From Gp6-AA40 sp035492455 (GTDB taxonomy: Bacteria > Acidobacteriota > Vicinamibacteria > Vicinamibacterales > UBA2999): a stretch of DNA of 64,000 nucleotides. Position numbers and translations under genes: made by a program. The notes below the pieces were generated by a model. It worked only from the letters and a program-made list of their open reading frames with translations. It searched no databases and was not told the DNA's origin. Location of the stretch: the NCBI GenBank assembly GCA_035492455.1, contig DATJJE010000032.1, positions 1-64,000 on the forward strand, written 5' to 3'. Below are positions 8,603 through 15,531 of the stretch, piece by piece (positions within the stretch are counted from its first letter, which is position 1; each line of letters opens with the position of its first letter).

Positions 8603-8668
8603 TCCGAAAAAACAGGCGTATTTCGTCCTTGCGGGAGGTGGCCGAGGTCTTGCCTCTACCGTAACGAC

Positions 8669-8845
8669 ATGGAATTAGTGAAAGGGCGCAAGCCCCGTCG
8701 AACGGAGCGCCGCGACGAGGATATGTTCCGGTATCCGGCGCACGAAGAGATTTGGGAAGTTCCGTTCTCGCAGGACTGTGAATTCGAGGAGCGGGAAGCC
8801 CAGACGATCGTTCGCAAACGTCCGGACCTCCCGATTGCTTCGTAG
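8669..8845 (+). CDS. Small hypothetical protein (58 residues)
   Basis: An ATG-started ORF of 58 residues encodes a strongly charged protein beginning MELVKGRKPRRTERRDEDMF, with an acidic central part (HEEIWEVPFSQDCEFEEREAQ). It stops three bases before the convergent end of recA. No Shine-Dalgarno sequence sits at normal distance: GGGAGGTGG is about 30 bases upstream, so the start could differ. I recognise no family. Charge pattern and position make it plausible, but chance cannot be excluded. Confidence 0.4.
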   Translation: MELVKGRKPRRTERRDEDMFRYPAHEEIWEVPFSQDCEFEEREAQTIVRKRPDLPIAS

Positions 8846-8848
8846 CGC

Positions 8849-9886
8849 CTAGACGGCGGCAGCGACTTCGGCCGCCGGCTCGCGCAGCAGCCCGAGCTCC
8901 TTCCGCACCCGATCCTCGATCGCCTGCCGCAGCGACGGGTTCTCTTTCAGGAACTGCTTCGCGTTCTCGCGCCCCTGTCCGAGACGTTCACCGCTGAACG
9001 CGAACCAGGCGCCGCTCTTCTCGACAATCCGCTTTTCAACCGCCAGGTCGAGCAGATCGCCTTCGCGCGAAATGCCTTCGCCGTACATCACGTCGAACTC
9101 CGCTTCGCGGAACGGCGGCGCCACTTTGTTCTTGACGATTTTCACGCGCGTGCGGCCGCCGGTCACCTGATCGCCGTCCTTGATGCTGGCGATGCGACGG
9201 ATGTCGATGCGCACGGACGCGTAAAACTTCAGTGCGCGGCCACCTGTCGTCGTTTCGGGGTTGCCGAACATGACGCCGATCTTTTCGCGCAGCTGATTGA
9301 TGAAGATGAGCGTCGTCTTCGACTTCGACACGACGCCGGTGAGCTTGCGGAGCGCCTGTGACATGAGGCGCGCCTGCAGACCCATTTGCGCTTCGCCCAT
9401 CTCGCCTTCAATCTCTGCCTTTGGCACGAGCGCGGCAACCGAGTCGACGACGACGACATCAACACTGTTGGAGCGGACCAGCACTTCGACGATCTCGAGC
9501 GCCTGCTCACCGTGATCCGGCTGCGACACCAGCAGGTTTTCCAGTTCGACGCCGAGCTTCTGCGCGTACTGCGCATCGAGCGCGTGCTCCGCATCGACGA
9601 ACGCCGCCATGCCGCCTGCCCTCTGCGCCTCGGCGATCACCTGCAGTGCGAGCGTGGTTTTGCCCGACGACTCAGGGCCGAAGATCTCGACGACACGGCC
9701 GCGCGGAACCCCGCCGATACCGAGGGCGTAGTCGATGCTGATCGAGCCGGTGGAGATTGATTCCATCGGCGCGATGGCGCCACGCTGGCCGAGGCGCATG
9801 ATGGATCCCTTGCCAAACTGTTTTTCGATTTGGCCAACCGCGAGGTCAATGGCGCGGGCGCGTTCTTTCAGGTCGTCGAGCGGCAT
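8849..9886 (-). CDS. recA: Recombinase RecA
   Basis: At 345 residues this is a normal-length RecA, the ATP-dependent strand-exchange protein and SOS co-protease. Visible motifs are Walker A GPESSGKTT (about residue 70), the KAEIEGEMG loop-1 segment (about 156), LIFINQLREKIGVMFG with loop 2 GNPETTTGG (about 195-215), and the C-terminal core ending in a short Ala/Val tail. The ATG is preceded by AAGGAG at good spacing. A strong promoter lies 128 bases upstream (10014-10042). No recX follows; the next gene converges on it. Confidence 0.98.
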   Translation of the reverse strand: MPLDDLKERARAIDLAVGQIEKQFGKGSIMRLGQRGAIAPMESISTGSISIDYALGIGGVPRGRVVEIFGPESSGKTTLALQVIAEAQRAGGMAAFVDAEHALDAQYAQKLGVELENLLVSQPDHGEQALEIVEVLVRSNSVDVVVVDSVAALVPKAEIEGEMGEAQMGLQARLMSQALRKLTGVVSKSKTTLIFINQLREKIGVMFGNPETTTGGRALKFYASVRIDIRRIASIKDGDQVTGGRTRVKIVKNKVAPPFREAEFDVMYGEGISREGDLLDLAVEKRIVEKSGAWFAFSGERLGQGRENAKQFLKENPSLRQAIEDRVRKELGLLREPAAEVAAAV

Positions 9887-9919
9887 GTGAGCTCCTTGCT
9901 TCTACGTCGAACCGTTACA

Positions 9920-9960
9920 GGTCCGCGTCTACGTTTGTTGTAGGGGTCGCCGTCAGGCGG
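9920..9960. repeat. Degenerate GTAGGGG-type repeat in the recA leader
   Basis: The stretch contains GTCTACG, GTAGGGGTCGCCGTCAGGCGG and a small GCC-GTCA-GGC hairpin. It resembles, imperfectly, the GTAGAG/TCTACA hairpins seen elsewhere in the window and would lie in the untranslated leader of recA. Confidence 0.3.
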
Positions 9961-10013
9961 CCCGTCTGGATGATGGAACAGGTGGGTGACAGGAAAGGTC
10001 ACAGCCGAGACAG

Positions 10014-10042
10014 ATCCTAGGAACATGCCGCGCGAAAGTCAA
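10014..10042 (-). promoter_or_regulatory. Promoter of recA
   Basis: On the minus strand TTGACT is followed after exactly 17 bases by TAGGAT, a near-consensus sigma-70 promoter 128 bases upstream of recA. TCCTAGGA, an 8-base palindrome, covers the -10. The rest of the 301-base gap (9887-10187) holds no gene. Confidence 0.6.
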
Positions 10043-10113
10043 TCGAAAATCGGAGCGCTCACGTCGATCTTCGCTCGATAAATCAATGGTTTAGGCGACT
10101 GACTGACTTTCGC
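10032..10113. promoter_or_regulatory. Spaced 10-bp inverted repeat over the recA -35
   Basis: GCGAAAGTCA (10032-10041) and TGACTTTCGC (10104-10113) are perfectly complementary and 62 bases apart. The first arm overlaps the recA -35 and the second faces the divergent oxidoreductase gene. The spacer also holds GGAGCG/CGCTC arms. It may be a paired operator, and I know no factor for it. Confidence 0.35.
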
Positions 10114-10187
10114 CTCGTGCGTCCGGATCGCAGCATTTGCGCGCGCCGGATTCGGCTGAAGGCGCAATTCCTGCTACGGCATCCATC

Positions 10188-11720
10188 ATGGCGAGCACCA
10201 CGAAATCTCTCTGGCACGCCACCCATCAGGTCCGCCATTTCGCGCCCCTCAATCACGACCTTGCCGTCGACGTGGCGATTGTCGGCGGCGGCGTGTGCGG
10301 CGTCACCGCCGCCCTGCTGCTCTCGCGTGCCGGCAGGCGGGTCGCGCTGATCGAGCGTGACCGCATTGGTAGTGGCGAAACGGGCTACACCACGAGTCAT
10401 CTCACCGAGGCCGTGGACGGTCGCTATCAGCACATCGTCAGCCGCTTCGGCGAGGCGAACGCGCGGCTTGTTGCCGTCGCAAGCCGCCAGGCGATGGACA
10501 TGATCGAGCGCTTCACGACCGAGCTGTCGCTCGAGAGTGGATTCGAGAGGCTAACCGGCTATCTCTACACCGAGCGCGAATCGGATCTCGATTGGCTGGC
10601 AAAGGAACTCGATGCTGCGCGTCGAGCCTCCTGCGAGGTGCAGTGGACGGACCATGTGCCGCTGCCGTTCGACACGCGCGGCGGTATTGCGTGGCCCCGC
10701 CAGGCACGAGTGCATCCGCTGGCGTACTTGAATGGCCTCGCACATGCGGCGGCGGCACACGGCGCGGTTGTCTTCGAAGGAACTCGTATCAACGATGTCG
10801 ATGACGGCGATCCCTGCGTGCTGCGGGCAGGAGCATTCAAGATCAAGGCGAGCGACGTGTTTGTCGCGGCCAACGTCCCGGTGAGCAACCGCTTTGCGAT
10901 TCACACGAAGATTGCAGCGTATCGCTCGTACGCGATCGCAATGGAAGCCGACTCGCTCGACTTGCCAGCCATGTTCTGGGACACCGACGATCCATATCAC
11001 TACACACGGACGCAGCATTTTGCCGGTCACACCTATCTGATCGTCGGCGGAGAGGACCATCGAACCGGCGAGCAGACGGAGACCGACGCGGCCTATAAGC
11101 GACTGATCACGTACGCGCAGACGCGCTTCGGTCAGAAGCCGGTGCGCTACCGCTGGTCGGGGCAGATCATCGAACCCGTCGATGGCCTTCCCTACATCGG
11201 CCGCAACACGGGATCGACACACGTCTACGTCGCCACGGGATTTTCAGGCAACGGCATTACGTTCGGAACGATTGCCGCATCGATGGTTGCGGATCAAATC
11301 CGCGGCATCACAACCCCGTACGACGCGCTGTTCGATGCGACGCGCGTCACGCCAATCGCGTCAGCGGTCGATTACGTCAGCGAGAACGTGAGCTATCCGA
11401 TCCACCTGCTCAAGGATCGACTCACCAGCCTCAACACCGAGGACCGAGCGCCCGACGAACTCGCGCCCGGTGAAGGCGGCGTGTTCTCCTCGTCGGAAGG
11501 GAAGATTGCAGTTTGCCGCGATCGGTCAGGGAAGTTCCATGTCGTGTCGGCCGTGTGCACGCATCTGGCGTGCGACGTCGCGTGGAACAAGGCGGAGCAG
11601 ACCTGGGATTGCCCCTGCCACGGCTCGCGGTTCTCGGCTGATGGAAAGGTGATTAACGGGCCCGCGGTGACGGGCCTGCGCCCGGTACCTGTTTACGCTA
11701 TCCAGACGACGAAGCGATGA
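10188..11720 (+). CDS. FAD-dependent oxidoreductase with C-terminal Rieske [2Fe-2S] domain
   Basis: The 510-residue protein starts with a DAO-type FAD domain: dinucleotide fold VAIVGGGVCGVTAALLLSRAG at about residues 28-50, then IERDRIGSGETGYTTSHLTE. The FAD-domain end follows at GLPYIGRNTGSTHVYVATGFSGNG (about 340-365). Residues about 420-510 form a Rieske domain with CTH and CPCH cluster ligands (VCTHLACDVAWN, WDCPCHGSRFS). This DAO-Rieske architecture is known in bacteria, but its substrates are mostly unassigned; glycine/betaine-type demethylation is one guess. ATG at 10188 is chosen because a TTG 51 bases upstream adds only unconserved residues. It is divergent from recA. Confidence 0.88.
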   Translation: MASTTKSLWHATHQVRHFAPLNHDLAVDVAIVGGGVCGVTAALLLSRAGRRVALIERDRIGSGETGYTTSHLTEAVDGRYQHIVSRFGEANARLVAVASRQAMDMIERFTTELSLESGFERLTGYLYTERESDLDWLAKELDAARRASCEVQWTDHVPLPFDTRGGIAWPRQARVHPLAYLNGLAHAAAAHGAVVFEGTRINDVDDGDPCVLRAGAFKIKASDVFVAANVPVSNRFAIHTKIAAYRSYAIAMEADSLDLPAMFWDTDDPYHYTRTQHFAGHTYLIVGGEDHRTGEQTETDAAYKRLITYAQTRFGQKPVRYRWSGQIIEPVDGLPYIGRNTGSTHVYVATGFSGNGITFGTIAASMVADQIRGITTPYDALFDATRVTPIASAVDYVSENVSYPIHLLKDRLTSLNTEDRAPDELAPGEGGVFSSSEGKIAVCRDRSGKFHVVSAVCTHLACDVAWNKAEQTWDCPCHGSRFSADGKVINGPAVTGLRPVPVYAIQTTKR

Positions 11721-11751
11721 CTCCCAACTTCCAATTCCCGAGTGTGGGAGT
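11720..11751. terminator. Hairpin between convergent oxidoreductase and thiolase genes
   Basis: ACTCCCA and TGGGAGT form a 7-bp stem around an 18-base loop containing ACTTCCAATTCCCG. It fills the gap between the two converging genes and belongs to the TTCCAA/TCCCAA type of intergenic element. It probably ends transcription, though no T-run is present. Confidence 0.4.
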
Positions 11752-11757
11752 TGCGCG

Positions 11758-12939
11758 TTAGTTGCGTTCGACAGCCACCGCCACGCCGTTGCCGCCGCCC
11801 AGGCAAAGCGTCGCGATCCCGCGTCGCAGGCTGCGCGCTTCCAGTGCATAGAGCAGCGTTGTCAGCACGCGCGCGCCGCTCGCGCCAATCGGATGTCCGA
11901 GCGCCACGGCGCCGCCATTGACGTTCACCTTGTTTGCATCGAGACCGAGGTCGCGCAGCACGGCGATCGCCTGCACGGCGAACGCCTCGTTCAGTTCGAC
12001 CAGATCGACATCTTCGAGACGCCAGCCGATCTTCTTTACGAGGCGACGCACCGCTTCGACCGGCGTCATGAGCACGTACTTCGGCGCCAGACCGCTCATT
12101 GACTGACCCACGATGTGCGCCATGGGCTTCAGGTTCAACCTCGCCGCGCGATCCGCCGACATGACGACCAGTGCGGCGGCACCGTCGTTCACCGGCGGCG
12201 CGTTTCCCGCGGTGACCGTCCCGTCTTTCTTGAATGCCGCCTTCAACGCGCCAAGCGTTTCCATGCTCGCGTCGGGTCGCACCGATTCATCGCGATCGAT
12301 CACGACAGGTGAACCCTTTCTCAACGGAACGGTGACCGGCAGGATCTCGGCGGCGAATCGACCTTCGACTGTTGCCGCGGCCGCTCTTCGATGGCTTTCC
12401 ACCGCGTAGCGATCCTGGCATTCGCGATCGATGTGCCATTCCTCGGCCACCACCTCGCCGGCGTTTCCCATGTGGCACTGCTCGAAAGAGCACCACAGCC
12501 CGTCGTTGATCATCGAGTCGATGACCTGGCCATGCCCCATGCGCAGCCCCTCGCGCGCACGCTCGAGGAGGTACGGACAGTTGCTCATCGACTCCATGCC
12601 GCCCGCGACGATGACCTCACTGTCGCCGACCGCGATTGCCTGCTGCGCCAGCATCACGGCTTTCAGACCCGATCCGCACACCTTGTTAATCGTCAGCGCC
12701 GCGACGTCGTTCGAGAGGCCTCCGCGCAACGCCGCCTGCCGTGCCGGCGCCTGTCCGAGCCCAGCCGAGACAACGTTGCCCATGATGCATTCCTCGACGG
12801 TGGCCGGGTCGATGCCCGCGCGACGCACGGCTTCGGCGACGACCAGGGCGCCAAGCTGGGTTGCGCTCAGATCCTTCAACCCCCCGAGAAACTTGCCGGT
12901 CGGGGTCCGCACGGCAGAGACGATGACGGCTTCCTGCAT
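11758..12939 (-). CDS. Acetyl-CoA acetyltransferase (thiolase)
   Basis: The 393-residue protein is a complete thiolase that either condenses two acetyl-CoA molecules or cleaves 3-ketoacyl-CoA. The nucleophilic Cys is in NKVCGSGLKAV (about residue 88), the His in GGAVALGHPIGASGARVL (about 348), and the second catalytic Cys in TLCLGGGNG (about 378). GMESMSNCPYLL is also typical. No other beta-oxidation or PHB gene is adjacent, so biosynthetic and degradative roles cannot be separated; similarity in length and motifs favours the AtoB/PhaA-like acetyl-CoA class. It is monocistronic and converges with the Rieske oxidoreductase. Confidence 0.93.
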   Translation of the reverse strand: MQEAVIVSAVRTPTGKFLGGLKDLSATQLGALVVAEAVRRAGIDPATVEECIMGNVVSAGLGQAPARQAALRGGLSNDVAALTINKVCGSGLKAVMLAQQAIAVGDSEVIVAGGMESMSNCPYLLERAREGLRMGHGQVIDSMINDGLWCSFEQCHMGNAGEVVAEEWHIDRECQDRYAVESHRRAAAATVEGRFAAEILPVTVPLRKGSPVVIDRDESVRPDASMETLGALKAAFKKDGTVTAGNAPPVNDGAAALVVMSADRAARLNLKPMAHIVGQSMSGLAPKYVLMTPVEAVRRLVKKIGWRLEDVDLVELNEAFAVQAIAVLRDLGLDANKVNVNGGAVALGHPIGASGARVLTTLLYALEARSLRRGIATLCLGGGNGVAVAVERN

Positions 12940-13007
12940 GGATTGATGTTAACCATTTCGCCGCGACCGCGTTGTATCGTCAGCACGCGTGCAGGAGGGT
13001 GGCCCCG

Positions 13008-13502
13008 ATGGATGACGCGATAGGACTCTTCGTTCCCCTCGGCGCTTTCGTGATGGTCAGCTGGGTTGTGTACGTCATCGTCAGCGGCATCAGGCGATGG
13101 CATCAGCAGCGCATGTTGAATCAATTTCAGACGAAATTGCTCGAGCGGATCGGATCCGTGAACGAACTTGGGACGTTTTTGAACACGGAGACTGGCACCC
13201 GGTTCTTGAAGGTGCTCACATCGGTTGACGAAGCTGCGGCCCCGCAAACCAGAATGCTCCGTGCGGTCCAGTCAGGCGCCGTGCTTGCCACACTGGGTAT
13301 CGGCCTCTATCTGTACGGTTGGATGACGCCGACCGTTCCGAGTGGTATTACGAACGCCGTCGACGCCCTAGCGACGATCTTTTTTGCTCTTGGCGTCGGT
13401 TTTCTTATATCCGTCGCGCTCTCGTTGCGACTGTCGCGCCGGCTCGGGCTGTTGAAAGACGACGAGCGTTCGCGCCATGAACCCGTACTGCCGGCCGTCT
13501 AG
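13008..13502 (+). CDS. Membrane protein with three hydrophobic segments (DUF6249-like)
   Basis: The 164-residue protein has one N-terminal membrane segment (about residues 5-27), a soluble central region (RRWHQQRMLNQFQTKLLERIGSVNELGTFL), and two C-terminal membrane segments (about 93-113 and 121-145). ATG 13008 is chosen because AGGAGGG lies eight bases upstream. The layout resembles DUF6249-type proteins often found next to ECF sigma factors, but that name is from memory and not verified. The gene ends three bases before the GTG of the ECF sigma factor, so it is likely the first gene of that operon and may regulate or respond with it. Confidence 0.7.
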   Translation: MDDAIGLFVPLGAFVMVSWVVYVIVSGIRRWHQQRMLNQFQTKLLERIGSVNELGTFLNTETGTRFLKVLTSVDEAAAPQTRMLRAVQSGAVLATLGIGLYLYGWMTPTVPSGITNAVDALATIFFALGVGFLISVALSLRLSRRLGLLKDDERSRHEPVLPAV

Positions 13503-13504
13503 GC

Positions 13505-14002
13505 GTGAGCCGTCTCGATGAGGCGGCGTTTGCGGCATTGCACGCACGTACCGCCGGCGCGCTGCGCGCATATGTCTACCGCGTCGTTGGCAACGCTGCC
13601 GACGCCGACGACATTGTCCAGGAAGCGTTTCTGCGCATGCTGCGCGGCGACGTGCCCGTAGATAGCGAAGAACATCTCCGACGCTATCTGTATCGCGTGG
13701 CGAGCAACCTCGTCGTCGATCGCTGGAGACGCCGCAGACATGAACAGCCCGAGCATCTGATGCCCGAGCAGTTCTCAGCGCCGCCCCATTACGAAAACGA
13801 TGCATCGGTCGCCAAGATTTTTGCGGAACTGAAGCCGCGCGATCGCGCGTTGCTCTGGCTCGCGTACGTAGAAGGGGAGTCGCACGAAGAGATCGCCGCC
13901 TCACTAGGCGTCGGACGGCGCGGCGTCAGGGTTATGCTGTTTCGAGCGCGGCGGCGGCTGCGCGATCTGCTTCAAGCGCGGGGCATCCCGGTGAACTCAT
14001 GA
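13505..14002 (+). CDS. ECF-type RNA polymerase sigma factor
   Basis: A 165-residue sigma-70 family protein with only regions 2 and 4. Region 2 covers about residues 10-75 (YVYRVVGNAADADDIVQEAFLRMLRG, YRVASNLVVDRWRRR). Region 4 covers about residues 105-160 (LKPRDRALLWLAYVEGESHEEIAASLGVGRRGVRVMLFRARRRL). The start is GTG at 13505. It overlaps the next small gene by four bases (ATGA), so that product may be its partner. No classical zinc-binding anti-sigma (HxxxCxxC) is present in the operon. Confidence 0.92.
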   Translation: MSRLDEAAFAALHARTAGALRAYVYRVVGNAADADDIVQEAFLRMLRGDVPVDSEEHLRRYLYRVASNLVVDRWRRRRHEQPEHLMPEQFSAPPHYENDASVAKIFAELKPRDRALLWLAYVEGESHEEIAASLGVGRRGVRVMLFRARRRLRDLLQARGIPVNS

Positions 14003-14265
14003 CCGAATGGTTCGATCTCAACGACGCGGAAGACAGAGCGCTCGCGGAGTTCATGTCCCGTGTCGCGAACCTTCACATTCCCGATCGCGGATCCCCCATG
14101 GCGACTGCGTCGGACCTTTACTGCAAGGCGGCGCTGATCGCGCGTTGGGAAGCTGAACGGCGTGCGCTCCGCCCCATCGACGTGATGCAGCCGATCGAGA
14201 TCGCCGGCGGCCTCTTTGCGGCGGGATTGTTGCTCTACTGGTCGCTACCGCACCTCTTCCTCTGA
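13999..14265 (+). CDS. Small membrane-anchored protein downstream of ECF sigma, possible anti-sigma
   Basis: The 88-residue protein is translationally coupled to the sigma factor (ATGA overlap). It has a soluble N-terminal part (EWFDLNDAEDRALAEFMSRVANLHIPDRG), a helical segment (CKAALIARWEAERR) and one membrane segment near the C-terminus (about residues 68-86). Coupling to an ECF sigma gene and a single membrane span are what one expects of an anti-sigma factor. The membrane span is unusually close to the C-terminus and no known anti-sigma domain is evident. Function is inferred from context only. Confidence 0.7.
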   Translation: MTEWFDLNDAEDRALAEFMSRVANLHIPDRGSPMATASDLYCKAALIARWEAERRALRPIDVMQPIEIAGGLFAAGLLLYWSLPHLFL

Positions 14266-14281
14266 CCGGTCCGGCGTATCG

Positions 14282-14518
14282 ATGGAGAATCCACACGCGA
14301 CGGTCGTGGAGATGATGAACAAGCGTCTGTCGACGACCACCGACGAACTGATGGCACGGCTTCACAAGGACTGGGATGCCGACGTGAAAGCGTTCGACGC
14401 CGTCTACGATCGCATTCTGATGATGTCCGACGCACTGGCAGACGGAATCGTGAAGCAGTTTCCGGAGAAGTTCGGAGGCACCGCGTCGCCAACGGCGACG
14501 AGCGGCTCGAAATACTAA
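14282..14518 (+). CDS. Truncated paralogue of the periplasmic helical domain at 15518-16522
   Basis: The 78-residue product starts MENPHATVVEMMNKRLSTTT, and residues about 10-66 align closely with the C-terminal 60 residues of the DoxX fusion protein encoded at 15518-16522 (LSTTTDE, ARL, DAVY, ILMM, DAL, DGIVKQFP, KF shared). The N-terminal two thirds of that domain are absent and upstream sequence in this frame shows no relation. There is no signal peptide. It lies 16 bases after the small membrane gene of the sigma operon, so it may be translated, but it could equally be a gene remnant left by a partial duplication or deletion. It overlaps the convergent dciA-like gene by four bases. Confidence 0.6.
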   Translation: MENPHATVVEMMNKRLSTTTDELMARLHKDWDADVKAFDAVYDRILMMSDALADGIVKQFPEKFGGTASPTATSGSKY

Positions 14519-14808
14519 GTAGTTCCGACCCGGAGAGCACGTACCACGCCCGGCCCGAGCAGCGCATCAAGCCGGGCGTGAATCAACGCTTGCGAGCGCT
14601 CCACCTCGCGCCCCCACGCTGCATCGCGGACGACCACGTGCAACACGCCGTCGCGCAACGTGACGGACGTACCGCGATCGATCGCCGGACCGACAGACGA
14701 TCGCCACGCAAAGGCAACCTTTTCATCGGTCAGCGGCGCCTTTCGGAGGACCTCCGCAAGCGCGTCCGGGATGACGCGGTGGACGGGAATCATGCGGGCA
14801 CCATACAT
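14515..14808 (-). CDS. DUF721/DciA-like protein
   Basis: The 97-residue product (MYGARMIPVHRVIPDALAEV...) shows the DUF721 pattern: an N-terminal helix ending in LAEVLRKAPLTDEKVAFAWRSSVGPAI, then the strand-rich LRDGVLHVVVRDAAWGREVERSQALIHARL. DUF721 includes DciA, the ancestral loader of the DnaB helicase in bacteria lacking DnaC/DnaI. ATG 14808 is chosen because GGAG lies seven bases upstream; an ORF start 39 codons upstream would run through AT-rich repeat-like DNA. It converges on the truncated paralogue gene by four bases. Assignment as the functional DciA is inference. Confidence 0.72.
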   Translation of the reverse strand: MYGARMIPVHRVIPDALAEVLRKAPLTDEKVAFAWRSSVGPAIDRGTSVTLRDGVLHVVVRDAAWGREVERSQALIHARLDALLGPGVVRALRVGTT

Positions 14809-14946
14809 CTTCAATCTCCGATGTTCAATGTGGTGATCGGTTTGGGCCCCCATAATCAAATGATCCAATGAGATATACACATTGCGAGAATCGCAGATGA
14901 TCAGATCGATTACCAAATCACCCAATCGAAGGTTGCAGATTCTTCA
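14809..14946. other. AT-rich divergent intergenic region with repeat-like sequence
   Basis: The 138-base gap between the divergent DUF721 and Maf genes is markedly richer in A and T than its surroundings. It contains TGATCAGATCGAT and ACCAAATCACCCAATCG (14912-14928), which resembles the CCCAAATCCC-type elements at 28523 and 62808. Both promoters must lie here. AGATATACAC and TATATC could be -10 elements, but no clear pair is seen. Confidence 0.4.
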
Positions 14947-15531
14947 ATGCCGATAGTCCTAGCCTCGGCCTCACCACGACGCGCCGAACTGCTGCGCGCG
15001 GCCGGAATCGAATTCGAGGTGATGCCCGCGCACATCGACGAGACGGCGCATGCTGCCGAGTCACCCGAGGCCTACGTGCGGCGGGTTGCAGATTCGAAGG
15101 CGCGGGCGATTGCGGGACGCGTGAATGATCGCATCATTCTGGCGGCGGACACGACAGTCGTCATCGACGATCAGATGCTTGCGAAGCCTGAAGACGACGA
15201 GGATGCGAAGCGGATGCTGCGGATGTTGTCGGGTCGTACGCACGAGGTGTTGACCGCAGTCGCGGTATGTCGCGGACCCGAAGGATCCGCGCCCCTTCGG
15301 ACGGGGCGGCTCATCGAGATCGAACGAACGCAGGTCGAATTCGCCCCGCTCACTGAATTCGAGATCGATTGGTACGTCGCGACGGGGGAGCCGCGCGACA
15401 AAGCCGGCGCATACGCTATCCAGGGCTATGCGTCGCGCTTCATCACGCGCATCGACGGTTCTTATTCGAACGTCGTCGGGCTCCCCATGGCGCTGGTTTA
15501 CGACATCCTGAAGGGCCTTACGACGCTTTGA
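14947..15531 (+). CDS. maf: Maf family nucleotide pyrophosphatase
   Basis: The 194-residue protein has the complete Maf signature: VLASASPRRAELLRAAG at the N-terminus, ADTTVVIDDQMLAKPED around residue 65-80, LSGRTHEVLTAV, and YVATGEPRDKAGAYAIQGYASRFI with GSYSNVVGLP at the end. Maf proteins hydrolyse dTTP, UTP or modified nucleotides to monophosphates, probably preventing their incorporation, and were first linked to septum inhibition. The sequence fits the YhdE-like dTTP/UTP type, though that is a guess. The 3' end overlaps the end of the opposing DoxX gene by 14 bases. Confidence 0.93.
   Translation: MPIVLASASPRRAELLRAAGIEFEVMPAHIDETAHAAESPEAYVRRVADSKARAIAGRVNDRIILAADTTVVIDDQMLAKPEDDEDAKRMLRMLSGRTHEVLTAVAVCRGPEGSAPLRTGRLIEIERTQVEFAPLTEFEIDWYVATGEPRDKAGAYAIQGYASRFITRIDGSYSNVVGLPMALVYDILKGLTTL

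Noticed and set aside
10014..10042. LexA box in the recA promoter
   Set aside because: No CTGT-N8-ACAG or CGAAC-N4-GTTCG pattern fits; only an unassigned inverted repeat is present.
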